Shown: piece by piece, positions 35,005 through 43,260 of the stretch
How the letters are laid out: every line of letters starts with the position of its first letter
Numbering within the stretch: the stretch's first letter is position 1
NCBI RefSeq assembly: GCF_019355935.1
Contig: NZ_CP079925.1
Location: 1,240,001-1,304,000 of the forward strand
Reading direction: 5' to 3'
From: Comamonas sp. Y33R10-2
GTDB lineage: Bacteria > Pseudomonadota > Gammaproteobacteria > Burkholderiales > Burkholderiaceae_C
DNA length: 64,000 bases
Made by a program: the position numbers and the translations under genes
Notes under the pieces: generated by a model
What the model was told of the DNA's origin: nothing
Databases searched by the model: none
The model's input: the letters and a program-made list of their open reading frames with translations, nothing else

Positions 35005-35898
35005 TTAGCGATACGGTGTACTGAGCGTGTCTACCAACAGTTTGCTGTGCACGGCCAGATCGTTGTAATCTTTCATGCAAATCACAAATTGACGCTGGGC
35101 CCATTTGTCCGTCAGCGCAATGGCCTTGAGCTGCAAGGATTCGATCATGGGCCAGGCGGCTTCGCGGGGCACGATGGCAATGGCTAGGTTGGCGTCAGCT
35201 ATACGGCAGGCGGCATCGTAGGTGCGGACTTGAATGGATGATTTAAGGGCTTTGCCCTCGGCAATGGCTAGGCGTTGCTGGATTCCTTGCACCAGACTGC
35301 TTCCTTGCAGCGTCACACGTGAATAGTCCAGCGTTTCCGCAAAGCTGATGCTTTCCTGATTGGCGATTTCGTGGTCTTGATGGGCAATTACCACCAGGTG
35401 ATCTTGACGGTAAGGGTGAACCTGCAAACGCTTCGTGCCCGTGACTTCCCAGCACACGCCGATATCGGCGCGGCCTTCTTCCACGCTGCGCACAATGTCC
35501 GCCGCTCCGCGTTCGTGAATATCTACCTTAACGTGCGGATGTCGCTTTAAAAAAGCTCGAATGTCCTGCGGCAAAAACGAAGTGATGGCCGACATCGTGG
35601 ATGCAATGCGCACATGACCCGGAACGGATTGTGCAAACTCCGACAGATTGGCCTGAATTTTGGACATCGACTGCAACAGTCCACGCGCGGCTGGTAACAA
35701 TGCTTCGCCCGCAGCCGTTAACTGAATGCCCTTGCGACCTCTTTCAAGTAAGGGAGCACCGATCTGTTCTTCCAGTGATGCCAGCCGTTTACTGACAGCC
35801 GACACTGTGAGATTGCTCCGGTCTGCAGCTTTAGTGAGACTTCGCATCTCGCAGATCGCAATGAACAGCTGCAAAGAAATGGGGTCAAAGTAATTCAT
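35005..35898 (-). CDS. LysR-family transcriptional regulator (right, intact copy)
   Basis: 297 residues, full length. The winged helix-turn-helix reads SLQLFIAICEMRSLTKAADRSNLTVSAVSKRLASLEEQIGAPLLERGRKGIQLT. The effector-binding domain has ADIGVCWEVTGTKRLQVHPYRQDHLVVI, and ADANLAIAIVPREAAW close to the C-terminus. It is a homologue of the broken gene at 29791-30651. It points away from the IS debris on its left and toward the amidase fragment, so its original target is not next to it. It is the likely regulator of the Bug/ADH/ALDH operon in trans. The ligand is unknown. Confidence 0.92.
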   Translation of the reverse strand: MNYFDPISLQLFIAICEMRSLTKAADRSNLTVSAVSKRLASLEEQIGAPLLERGRKGIQLTAAGEALLPAARGLLQSMSKIQANLSEFAQSVPGHVRIASTMSAITSFLPQDIRAFLKRHPHVKVDIHERGAADIVRSVEEGRADIGVCWEVTGTKRLQVHPYRQDHLVVIAHQDHEIANQESISFAETLDYSRVTLQGSSLVQGIQQRLAIAEGKALKSSIQVRTYDAACRIADANLAIAIVPREAAWPMIESLQLKAIALTDKWAQRQFVICMKDYNDLAVHSKLLVDTLSTPYR

Positions 35899-35925
35899 GG
35901 CACAGCTTCGAGGAGGTTATGTCAG

Positions 35926-36333
35926 AAGTGGTCCCGCTCTTTTGCACGACTGAATTCAGTTGCTAAGCGAGATACACGGGGCTAAGCCGCTTGCATTTCT
36001 GTAAACGGCATCGCTGCAAAGTACTCCTCATCAGGAGTGGCAATGTTGTGAGCCTGATGGGACCACTTTGAATTATAGAAAGGCGTTGTTGCATAAGCAC
36101 CGAGCCTGCGCGCTGTAGGCCCGATGCATGAGTCGGTAATTTCCCCACAACTCCATCGGCAAGAGATCGGGTCTGAAGAAGCGACTCGGTTGTTGAATTC
36201 ATGCAATAAGCCGGTGCTGGCTTGACCGTGGCCGAGCTGAGAGCACCGAAATTTCAGCGTCACTGGATGGTCCTATGACACAGGCGGAAAGTGGCTGCGG
36301 CTGCTTGATATTCGCGACTGGACTGGACTGGAC
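35926..36333 (-). mobile_element. IS debris (IS3- and IS5-type fragments)
   Basis: On the - strand, 36090-35980 reads FYNSKWSHQAHNIATPDEEYFAAMP and stops, like the end of an IS3-family integrase. Its terminus at 35926-35962 resembles the degraded end found at 3369 and 16825. From 36076, GGCGTTGTTGCATAA looks like an IS5-type inverted repeat followed by RFFRPDLLPMELWGNYRLM-type coding on the - strand. All pieces are short and broken; no transposase could be made. Confidence 0.6.
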
Positions 36334-36340
36334 TGGACTG
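36317..36340. repeat. ACTGG tandem repeat
   Basis: Four copies of ACTGG plus ACTG, immediately outside and overlapping the left terminus of the 73-bp mini-element. It may have grown by slippage from the element's TGGACTG end. Confidence 0.8.
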
Positions 36341-36406
36341 CCCCTAGGCGTTTGAGAGCGCCCGGGCGTGAGGCTGGGATTTGTCTACTGCAGCGGGGGC
36401 AGTCCA
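36334..36406. mobile_element. 73-bp mini-element with 11-bp inverted repeats
   Basis: TGGACTGCCCC at 36334-36344 and its exact complement at 36396-36406 bound 73 bp. The inner 61 bp (36346-36406) match 3408-3468 in inverted orientation at 60 of 61 positions; there that sequence is the terminus of an IS3-type relic. The mini-element is therefore an internally deleted IS3 derivative carrying both ends and no gene. 36407-36670 has no recognisable gene. Confidence 0.7.
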
Positions 36407-36670
36407 TAGTTCCAGGCGGAAAACATAAACTGCCGCAACCGCTGCAGAGCGGTAGTAAATGTGTGAAGTAGCTTTTTTAGTCGTTAGAGCGCTGCTCGGT
36501 CGACGACAGAACATATCAATGCGGACATTGCCTTGCTCGATTTACCTGTATTCCAGTGAGTCCAGAAACACACCCTGGAAAGCGTGGATTTCCTAGGGAA
36601 GTATTACGATTTTCGGAGCCTAGTCCACAGGCAATGCTCCAAAAAATGAGCGAGCGGGTAAAAGCGCTAG

Positions 36671-36988
36671 TTACTCAGGATTGATGGAAAGTCTGCTCAG
36701 TTGGGTTTGCACCGAAGCGAGCAGTTTCCCCTGCTTGCTGATGTCAGTGCCAGCGTAGGCTAATACAAGAACAGTCAAGGGGTGCAGTCCCATCAATCCT
36801 GCGATCTCGTCTATCTTGCTTAAGGTCGGGGTTTTGATACCTCGTTCAATCGCACTGATGTAAGTGCGACTGGAAATTTCATCAAATGCTTCTTGCGTGG
36901 TACCGGTGAGCTTGCGTGCTGACTTCAATGCCTCAGCAATGTTGTGGGTAAAAAAAATCTTTTCATGCATGTACTGATTGACATGCAT
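36671..36988 (-). CDS. XRE-family helix-turn-helix regulator
   Basis: 105 residues; the ATG (complement 36986-36988) has AAAGGA five bases upstream. The helix-turn-helix spans IAEALKSARKLTGTTQEAFDEISSRTYISAIERGIKTPTLSKIDEIAGLMG, a standard Cro/CI-type fold. The short tail has no known domain. It is divergent from the gene at 37024, with a shared 35-bp gap full of palindromes, so it probably represses both itself and that gene. Such regulators often control mobile-element functions, and ParB and recombinase genes follow downstream. Confidence 0.85.
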   Translation of the reverse strand: MHVNQYMHEKIFFTHNIAEALKSARKLTGTTQEAFDEISSRTYISAIERGIKTPTLSKIDEIAGLMGLHPLTVLVLAYAGTDISKQGKLLASVQTQLSRLSINPE

Positions 36989-37020
36989 AGAATCCTTTAG
37001 ATCTACAACCTATAGGATTC
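36965..37020. promoter_or_regulatory. Divergent operator region with two inverted repeats
   Basis: ATGCATGT (36965-36972) and ACATGCAT (36981-36988) form a perfect 8-bp repeat over the regulator's first codons. GAATCCTTTA (36990-36999) and TATAGGATTC (37011-37020) form a 9-of-10 repeat upstream of both genes. They are likely binding sites for the XRE protein. Confidence 0.55.
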
Positions 37021-37023
37021 ATT

Positions 37024-37554
37024 TTGAGTTTAGATCTAGATGGGGTTCTCCAAGAGCAAGATGCTTTGGGCAGCCACGAGAGAGCAACAGAAAAGACAAA
37101 GTGCAATGGGCGTCCACATAGTCCCAAAATTGTTTTGAAGTTGAGCGATTTCGGCCCAGTTGCCGCGCCGGATATTGAATATTTAAATGAACAGCTCAGT
37201 AAGCATGGATGGGAAGGCTTGGTGCCATCACGTCTTAACGATGAGGCGCTTCTTAGCTTGGCCAAAGATATGCGCTATCCACAAATACGTGGGCGGATGC
37301 ATTGGGTGCCCGGACTAGGGTGGTGTAGCGAAATAGTTTCGTTTGTCGTCGATGCCATCGTGTTAGGGACTGGTAGAAGCGGCACCGCCACAGGCACCAA
37401 AACGGCGGTTACACCTGACGGAATGGGATTGGCGGTTGGCCATTTTCAGTATCTCGTCGAACACGAAATCGTTTCCAGGCTTATTGACCGTGTCTTTGCC
37501 CCTGATGCCATAGGTGATGCCGAGGGTCTGAGGGAATTTGCGCAAGGGGCTTGA
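37024..37554 (+). CDS. Protein of unknown function, divergent from the XRE gene
   Basis: 176 residues from a TTG start with AGGA upstream; the next in-frame start would lose the first part. I do not recognise the family. Visible features: a basic, Lys/Ser-rich N-terminus (to residue 40), a possible helical part (IEYLNEQLSKHGW, NDEALLSLAKDMRYP), then a conserved-looking GRMHWVPGLGWCSEIVSFV. A Gly/Thr-rich loop (LGTGRSGTATGTKTAVTPDG) and a C-terminal helix complete it. No signal peptide or membrane segment is seen. It is divergently transcribed from an XRE regulator across shared palindromes and lies about 110 bp before a metallophosphoesterase, so it is probably part of an accessory module. 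Confidence 0.55.
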   Translation: MSLDLDGVLQEQDALGSHERATEKTKCNGRPHSPKIVLKLSDFGPVAAPDIEYLNEQLSKHGWEGLVPSRLNDEALLSLAKDMRYPQIRGRMHWVPGLGWCSEIVSFVVDAIVLGTGRSGTATGTKTAVTPDGMGLAVGHFQYLVEHEIVSRLIDRVFAPDAIGDAEGLREFAQGA

Positions 37555-37663
37555 GGTGCTCTTGGACGACGGGCCATGCCCGTCGCCATACCCTTCATTG
37601 GCAGGATCACCGCACGCATGAGTGCGCGTACTCCAACAATCAGATATCAGAAAAAGTTCAGCG

Positions 37664-38458
37664 ATGAAGCTCCTTATCCTTTCCGATCTTCATGTCGAGT
37701 TTGCGGAATATCGACCTGATCCCGCAGTGATGGCGGCCGCCGATGTCGTGGTACTCGCTGGCGATATTCATATTGGCGCCACAGCGGTTAAATGGTCCCG
37801 TCGGACCTTTGCCGACAAGCCCGTTGTGTTAGTCGCAGGAAACCATGAGCTCTATCACGGGCACTGGGAGCGCACGCTGGATGAGATGCGTGAAGAGGCG
37901 ATGCGCAATGAGGTGCATTTTTTGGAAAACGATGCCATGACCTTGAACGGCGTTGAGTTTCTCGGCACCACGCTGTGGAGCGACTTCGAATACTTTGGCA
38001 CTGATCATGTCGAACAGGCCATGAGTGAGGCGAAGCGTTACATGATGGACTATCAGTCCATCCGCGGATGCACACCTGAAGAAACTTTGAAGCGTCACCA
38101 AAGCAGTTTGAGCTGGTTAAAGGCGGCACTTGCCTCCCCTGACAATCCTGGGGCACGTGTAGTAGTGACACACCACTACCCGCACAAAAAATCCACGGCT
38201 TTGCAATATCAAGCAGAGCTATGCACTGCAGCTTTTGGGTCTCAATTGCCGCAAGCCATGTTCCAGCAGGCAGGGCTGTGGATTCATGGTCATACGCACA
38301 GTTCATGCCGGTACGACGTGAACGGCTGCATGGTGGTCTGCAATCCCCGCGGCTATCCCATGGGGCGGCTGTCGAGCCAGTTCGAAAACGAAACATTCGA
38401 TCCCGCTTTGCTGCTGGAGCAAAGTCCCGAGGGACGCTGGCAAGTGTGTGACGTTTGA
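37664..38458 (+). CDS. Calcineurin-like metallophosphoesterase
   Basis: 264 residues from the ATG at 37664; the longer frame from 37622 adds 14 residues without a better start. All metal-binding motifs are seen: SDLHVEF (Asp8, His10), LAGDIH (Asp34), AGNHELYHG (Asn60, His61), VVTHHYP, and HGHTHSS. It should hydrolyse phosphomono- or diesters with two metal ions in the cytoplasm. The start has the motif directly at the N-terminus, which is normal for this group. The substrate could be a nucleotide, nucleic acid or phosphoprotein. It is next to accessory genes of a mobile module, which gives no firm hint. Confidence 0.88.
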   Translation: MKLLILSDLHVEFAEYRPDPAVMAAADVVVLAGDIHIGATAVKWSRRTFADKPVVLVAGNHELYHGHWERTLDEMREEAMRNEVHFLENDAMTLNGVEFLGTTLWSDFEYFGTDHVEQAMSEAKRYMMDYQSIRGCTPEETLKRHQSSLSWLKAALASPDNPGARVVVTHHYPHKKSTALQYQAELCTAAFGSQLPQAMFQQAGLWIHGHTHSSCRYDVNGCMVVCNPRGYPMGRLSSQFENETFDPALLLEQSPEGRWQVCDV

Positions 38459-38461
38459 GCT

Positions 38462-38912
38462 TTGCCCTCAGGATGGCATGAATCATCCAGAACCACACCT
38501 GAAGCCCAGCTGAATCATTTCTTGTGTCATCGCAAGGACTCATTGGACGCAGACATGCAGGCTTGGTTGCATCAAATTGCCGATAACTATGCACGCGCTG
38601 TTCACATCGAAGGAGAAGCCGGGCAACTGCCACCGATGCTTCAACTGCCCCTGCATTGCGCAGGGCAAACTTTGAATGACGAGGTCGTCAACCAAAAAGG
38701 CTTTACCCAGCAGTTTCTGGAGCATGCGGACCCTGGCCCCTGCCTATAACTCTCTTCACTCTAGGTATCTGCGGGCCTGGGTTGCTGAGTTGATGGATCT
38801 GGCCCAGTCTGTACTCGTCAAGGATGCTGCAGATCCTGTCTTGGCGGAGCTGATCAAACCGTTATGCAAGGTGATGGATTGCATCGGCTCGACTGCATGG
38901 TGCAAGCCTTGA
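38462..38912 (+). pseudogene. Frameshifted ORF of unknown family
   Basis: A frame beginning near 38553 (ADMQAWLHQIADNYARAVHIEGEAG...DEVVNQKGFTQQFLEHAD) stops at 38749. The neighbouring frame continues plausibly as AYNSLHSRYLRAWVAELMDLAQSV and VLAELIKPLCKVMDCI to 38912. One frameshift near 38735 would join them into a helical protein of roughly 120 residues. No family was recognised. It may equally be two chance frames. Confidence 0.3.
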
Positions 38913-38977
38913 TGTGCCTGCAAGACTGCGCTTCCCCATTGCCGTGGCTATCTGAAGATGAACCGCCGGAGGTACTT

Positions 38978-39193
38978 ATGAAAACATTACTAAGCCTGTT
39001 AAGACTGCTAGGCTTAGCCCCAACGCAACGTGACCGGGAGATCGCGCAATTGGTCAACAACTCCTACAAATCCGTTCGCGTCGTTGGCCGAGGCACGATC
39101 AAGGTTGACGCAAAAGAAGTGTTTGACTCCCCTGAGTTCCAGCGGGCGCTTCAACGCGCCCAGGCAATCGTTGAGGCACAGCGGCGACGCTGA
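38978..39193 (+). CDS. Small protein of unknown function
   Basis: 71 residues starting at an ATG with a perfect GGAGG five bases upstream (38968-38972), which is why this start was preferred to the one at 38864. The sequence begins with a short amphipathic stretch (KTLLSLLRLLGLAP), then REIAQLVNNSYKSVRVVGRGTIKV, and ends in a charged helix (FQRALQRAQAIVEAQRRR). No family was recognised. It lies alone between degenerate ORFs in the mobile module upstream of parB. Confidence 0.5.
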   Translation: MKTLLSLLRLLGLAPTQRDREIAQLVNNSYKSVRVVGRGTIKVDAKEVFDSPEFQRALQRAQAIVEAQRRR

Positions 39194-39555
39194 TCGAGGG
39201 TTCTTGGAGCGATGCTTGCAGGCGGCGGTCTGTAGTTCTGGTTGCAGGATGATTTGAAAGTTTGGCGCCGTTTGTGTGCCTTGTCGGGCATGGATGCCGA
39301 TCCGTCGATTGACATCACACCGCAGGTCTAGCGGCTGTTCCAGGCTATGAACGGCATGCTCAAAAATCTTCGGAACCTGCCAGAGACTGATGTCCATCCA
39401 GTTTGCTGATTCAAGCAGTAGCCAAGACATATGCCGTCATGCCGCATCACGCAGAGCGTGTCCCAAAGATAGGCCCCAGAGGATGCGAAGAGGAATCCGT
39501 TTGGACTCCCTTCTGCTCTGTGACCCGAGCCGCCAGTTAGGAGGAATTCAAGATA
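39194..39555. other. Degenerate stretch without an intact gene
   Basis: About 360 bp in which several short frames (for example LQDDLKVWRRLCALSGMDADPS) are cut by stops. It looks like decayed coding sequence of unknown origin. Confidence 0.4.
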
Positions 39556-39588
39556 CTTGCCCTGGTGCAGTCTCTGCACCAGGGCAAG
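39556..39588. terminator. Perfect 15-bp hairpin
   Basis: CTTGCCCTGGTGCAG (39556-39570) and its exact complement (39574-39588) around a TCT loop. GAATTC lies close to each side. There is no T run, so it is either a bidirectional terminator or a recombination or replication signal upstream of parB. Confidence 0.6.
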
Positions 39589-39666
39589 AATTCATTCTGA
39601 GTGTCAAAAATAAAGCGCGCTAAAAATCCACCTCCGGCCCACCAACGCAAAATTCTTCGCTATTCT

Positions 39667-39712
39667 TTAAAAAGACGAGCTACTTTTTAATACCCATTGT
39701 GCAAAAACAATG
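39667..39712. promoter_or_regulatory. Palindromic region upstream of parB
   Basis: TTAAAAAG (39667-39674) and CTTTTTAA (39683-39690) are a perfect inverted repeat; CCATTGT...ACAATGG (about 39694-39712) is a second one. They lie about 200 bp before parB and could be a promoter/operator or a parS-like site. The 39713-39908 stretch has no credible gene. Confidence 0.35.
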
Positions 39713-39908
39713 GACGAGGCCTGGCCAAGCGCATCACGCGCTATTTGCTGGGTTGGGCAGGCTCGTATTTGCGGTGATGGCCCACCCGTGAACCAAAAAC
39801 CTATTCCATCAAGGAATGCTTTCGCTGCAATGCGCAGTTGGTTCACGTGTGGGTCTCCTATATCGATGAGCTTGATGCGCATGCAGTGCTTTCACCAGGA
39901 AATGCACC

Positions 39909-41024
39909 ATGAATGCTGTTCAGAAATCTCTCGAAGCTCGTCCTGCCCCGGCTCCCGAAATCAGTCATCCTGAGGATGTCGATATCCCTCTGGTCTCGGA
40001 CCCTGTCTCAGCTACTGTTGTGGGCTCTGCTCCAACTCATTCTTCTCCTTCGCATCTCTCGTCGGCGCTCCTCCTCTTAGCTGCCGAGAGTATTGATGTG
40101 GGCACTTCGCCCAATCGGCTGGAAGAGTCCTTTGACTCGGATGAATTCTTTTTGCTGGCAGATAGCATTCTGCACAACCGCGGCAATGTGCAGCCTATCG
40201 CCGTGCGGGAGTTGGCACCCCATGAGATCCCTTCGGACTCTCCACTTCGCTACCGTTTGATCTCCGGAGCTAGGCGTTTGCGTGCCTGCAAAATGCATCA
40301 ACTCCCTGTGCTGGCCATCGTGCAAAAAGTGCAGCCCACGCGTGAGCTCATCGATCGCCTTGTCGAAAACCATCTTCGTCAGCCGCTCAGCCCTTATGAA
40401 TTGGGCATGCAGTTGCAGCACATCCTCGCTTCGAGCCAAAGCGTCTCCCGCAGAGAATTGGCAAGGGTGGTCGGGCTCGATGTGTCGGTGGTGCAAAAAG
40501 CGATCGACATCGCTGCTTTGCCTGCGTCCGTGATTGCCGCTTTCAGCAGTGCATCAGAAATTCAATACAGGGATGCCAAACCTCTCAAAGACGCAGTGAC
40601 GATGGCCAGAGATCCGGTTATCGCATGCGCCGAGTCCATCAAGGGCCAAGAAATCTCAGCCAAGGAAGTCATAGCAAAACTGATTGAGGCAGCTGAAGCG
40701 GCCGCTCTGGCTAAGGGCCTAGCCACAGGTGTTGAACCGTTCAACACCCCAGGCAGCCCACTTGCCATCGAGGTGGACGGACAGGCGTTGGGAAATGTCG
40801 CCATCGACAAAAAAGGCCTGCCTCAAATCAGCCTTGCGCTGCCACTCAACCCTAGACAACAAGCCGACTTGGCGAAGCTGATCGAAAAATTCCTGCGCAG
40901 CAAAGTCCTCAACCCCGCAGTTAGAAAGCCTGCTATCAAAAAAGCAGCCGCAGAAATCATGGCAGTGACAGCGAAGCAGCCTGCTGCCAATGACAGCCAA
41001 GTCACTGGCGAGGAGCGCGCATGA
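39909..41024 (+). CDS. ParB-family partition-like protein
   Basis: 371 residues. After a Pro/Ser-rich N-terminus the ParB/Srx nuclease-fold domain appears: NRGNVQPIAVRELAP, RYRLISGARRLRACKMHQLPVLAIV, and LIDRLVENHLRQPLSPYELGMQL. A helix-turn-helix (SVSRRELARVVGLDVSVVQKAIDIAALP) follows. The box that normally reads GERRWRA is GARRLRA here. The C-terminal Ala/Lys-rich part may dimerise. ParB proteins bind CTP and centromere sites and segregate plasmids or islands. No parA is adjacent. The stop overlaps the next start (ATGA, 41021-41024), so it is coupled to a recombinase-like gene. This pairing points to maintenance of a mobile element. Confidence 0.8.
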   Translation: MNAVQKSLEARPAPAPEISHPEDVDIPLVSDPVSATVVGSAPTHSSPSHLSSALLLLAAESIDVGTSPNRLEESFDSDEFFLLADSILHNRGNVQPIAVRELAPHEIPSDSPLRYRLISGARRLRACKMHQLPVLAIVQKVQPTRELIDRLVENHLRQPLSPYELGMQLQHILASSQSVSRRELARVVGLDVSVVQKAIDIAALPASVIAAFSSASEIQYRDAKPLKDAVTMARDPVIACAESIKGQEISAKEVIAKLIEAAEAAALAKGLATGVEPFNTPGSPLAIEVDGQALGNVAIDKKGLPQISLALPLNPRQQADLAKLIEKFLRSKVLNPAVRKPAIKKAAAEIMAVTAKQPAANDSQVTGEERA

Positions 41025-42889
41025 TGAGCAATACGAATGCGAAACAGCCAGCGAAGCTTGGCGTTGACGAACCTACTTCGATCACGAAAAGGCCTTCCGA
41101 AAACGATACGGACCCCACATTACCGAACCTTGCTGAGAAACCTTTCAGTAACTCTCAGCAAGAGGCTTTCTCGAACCGTTCGGTAATGTGGGACGGACCC
41201 GAACCTTCAGGTGAGGGGGCGCGTAGCGCAGTCCCGTGTATTCCGCAGGCAAAAACCATTGATCTCGCAAAAGGCGTGACAGACCCTGCTGAGGCATCGC
41301 CGATGCAGGTGTCTGGCGCGGATTTTGCACCTGCGGACCGGCAGAAATCGAGAGCCTATATTCTCATTTCTGACGAAGGACTTGCGAAAGCGACACGGAT
41401 GTTGGATTCGACACCGACACGGAACGTGAGCGTTTCAAGCGTCAACGATAGGAAGCCTGACAGCGCCAACGATCAAAAATTCGAAGTCGACTCAGAGAGC
41501 GTTCACGAAAAAATGGACTCGAATGATTCGCTGACCCTCCATCCAGGTATCCGTAAATGGGAGGCGCATCAGAGCCTGCGAAACCTTGGGGTTCATGATC
41601 CCGAGGCCGCCAATGACCCGGATATTCAGTCGTTTGAAGCACTGTTTTTCTGGCGCCTTCGTCAACTGCCGGCCTTGGCATTGGCGAGGCGATCTGCGGC
41701 AAAGCCAGCCCCAGATGGTCAGGTGCCTGATCAGAAAGTCACTGCAGTACCTGAACCGTTTCTCAGCGCAGAACAAAAGGCGGAGGCTTTCAGCATCATC
41801 AAAGTCGTGCGAACGACGCGTCAAGAAATTGCTGCGGTACGTGTATATCGCAAAGACACGGAGCCAGGGAAGACCACGATCGCTGACTACCAAAAGCGCC
41901 TCAAATATCTTGAGCCTTTGTTCCAGCACACGGTATCGAAGTCCAGCCGCATACCCTGGACCGATACCTTCGACATGCTCAATGTGGCGAAAAGCACGTT
42001 CTCCCAATACCGGTCGGCCGTCAAATGGGGTTGCATAGCTCGCTTGACAAAGTTGTCTGCTGCCCAAGACCAGATGCAACGCACGCAGGGTCTGAGTTTG
42101 CAGTGGTACAGAGATGTCAAAGCGCTGGAAGAGGTCTGGTTTGAATACCAAGAAATTTGTTCACTCTCCTACGACGAGTACAGGGGGCAAGAAGAGTGGC
42201 CACCCGTACGCTTAGAGAAAGAACATCCCAAGAAAAGCAAAAAGTACGCTCTCAAAAATCTGCCCGATGGATGGCAAGAGCAGTTTGACTTTGTGAATGA
42301 GCAGTCGCCCACCTACCGGTATGCAGGGGTGATGCTGCGCTATTGCGGAATGCGACCTGAGGAATTGGAGCGAGGTGTTCAGGTGAAATGGACAGAGCTG
42401 GGGGTCGATGTGTACATACAGGGAGCCAAAGTGCGGGAAACCGCAGGCCAGCCGTGGAGGAGCTTTTTGCTCAACCCCAAATTGCTGCCGCAATGGTTTG
42501 TGGATGAGCTTAGAGAGCAGGGATCACTGAAGATCAGCAAAAAAAGCAAAAGCATGAGGACCCACCTGAAGCGTTTGAGCGAAAAAGTGTTCAACCCAGA
42601 GCAACGCAAAAATGGCTGCAAGGAAACCCTCTCTGCATACATGTTCAGACACGCCCTGGTCACAGAAATGCGTGAATCAGGCTGGACGTCGGAGGAGATG
42701 GCAGCCGTGATCGGTGAATGGAGTGCTGAAACCATCCGGCATTACGGTATTCGAGTCAGAGGCGGAAAAAAGATCAAGCCGGATGTGGCGGTGATCAAAG
42801 ACAGGATTCAGACTGCACGACCAGTCAAACCTGTGGACACGCAAGAACTGCAAAAGCTTAAAAACCGCAAACCTGCGCAACCTGATTGA
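41021..42889 (+). CDS. Large tyrosine-recombinase-like protein
   Basis: 622 residues. The first 200 are low-complexity and unassigned. The C-terminal third looks like a tyrosine recombinase: Arg445 (RYCGMRPEELE), Lys470 (QGAKVRE), MFRHALVTEMR with Arg543 and Tyr540 where the catalytic His usually stands, Trp567 (GEWSAET) in the His/Trp position, and the nucleophile candidate Tyr575 (RHYG). The central region (IADYQKRLKYLEPLF... STFSQYRSAVKWG) could be the core-binding domain. It is translationally coupled to parB. It may integrate or resolve the element, or be a DNA-binding relative that lost activity, because one catalytic residue is replaced. The 5' part of the gene holds a large inverted repeat. 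Confidence 0.65.
   Translation: MMSNTNAKQPAKLGVDEPTSITKRPSENDTDPTLPNLAEKPFSNSQQEAFSNRSVMWDGPEPSGEGARSAVPCIPQAKTIDLAKGVTDPAEASPMQVSGADFAPADRQKSRAYILISDEGLAKATRMLDSTPTRNVSVSSVNDRKPDSANDQKFEVDSESVHEKMDSNDSLTLHPGIRKWEAHQSLRNLGVHDPEAANDPDIQSFEALFFWRLRQLPALALARRSAAKPAPDGQVPDQKVTAVPEPFLSAEQKAEAFSIIKVVRTTRQEIAAVRVYRKDTEPGKTTIADYQKRLKYLEPLFQHTVSKSSRIPWTDTFDMLNVAKSTFSQYRSAVKWGCIARLTKLSAAQDQMQRTQGLSLQWYRDVKALEEVWFEYQEICSLSYDEYRGQEEWPPVRLEKEHPKKSKKYALKNLPDGWQEQFDFVNEQSPTYRYAGVMLRYCGMRPEELERGVQVKWTELGVDVYIQGAKVRETAGQPWRSFLLNPKLLPQWFVDELREQGSLKISKKSKSMRTHLKRLSEKVFNPEQRKNGCKETLSAYMFRHALVTEMRESGWTSEEMAAVIGEWSAETIRHYGIRVRGGKKIKPDVAVIKDRIQTARPVKPVDTQELQKLKNRKPAQPD
41114..41192. repeat. Nested inverted repeat inside the recombinase gene
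   Basis: Outer arms CCCACATTACCGAAC (41114-41128) and GTTCGGTAATGTGGG (41178-41192) are perfect over 15 bp. Inner arms TTGCTGAGA (41130-41138) and TCTCAGCAA (41153-41161) are perfect over 9 bp. Together they can fold into a long stem in DNA or mRNA about 90 bp after the start codon. Confidence 0.8.
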
Positions 42890-43260
42890 ACAAGCATTTG
42901 CTTCGCGTGCCAAGGCTCTTCGCAAAAGGAGTGACCAGTAGAAGTTCCGAGATGATCGAAACTTCTACACGTAAAGATAGCGAACAGTGGCGTCATCCTG
43001 GTCTGCTTTGCAGCGGTTGCAGAAGTTCATGTCTGCTCCCCGAACTGCCGACTTAGCCAGATAGCAGTCTTCCTGGGAACACCGTTAGCCAGCCCCCACT
43101 GGCTGGTTTCTGGTGAGTAGCGGACAGTGTGGGGGCAGGCTACCAAGATGGTGCTGGACGTCCGCTCTCACGGGGTATCAAGTGGCGTTATCGACCCATA
43201 ACCGACATTTAATTCGTCATTGGCTTTTTCAAAAGTAAACCTGCATTCCTCAAAACCGAA
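42890..43260. other. Intergenic region with a small hairpin
   Basis: About 370 bp without a gene. AGCCAG-CCCCCA-CTGGCT (43087-43104) followed by GGTTTC is a possible weak terminator for the parB-recombinase operon. No direct repeat resembling an attachment site was recognised. Confidence 0.4.

Noticed and set aside
36317..36340. ACTGG repeats considered as a CRISPR-like or iteron array
   Set aside because: Units are 5 bp, directly adjacent and abut an IS-derived end, so slippage is the simpler reading.
36671..37554. XRE gene and divergent gene considered as a toxin-antitoxin pair
   Set aside because: They are divergent rather than co-directional and the 176-residue partner has no toxin-like motif.
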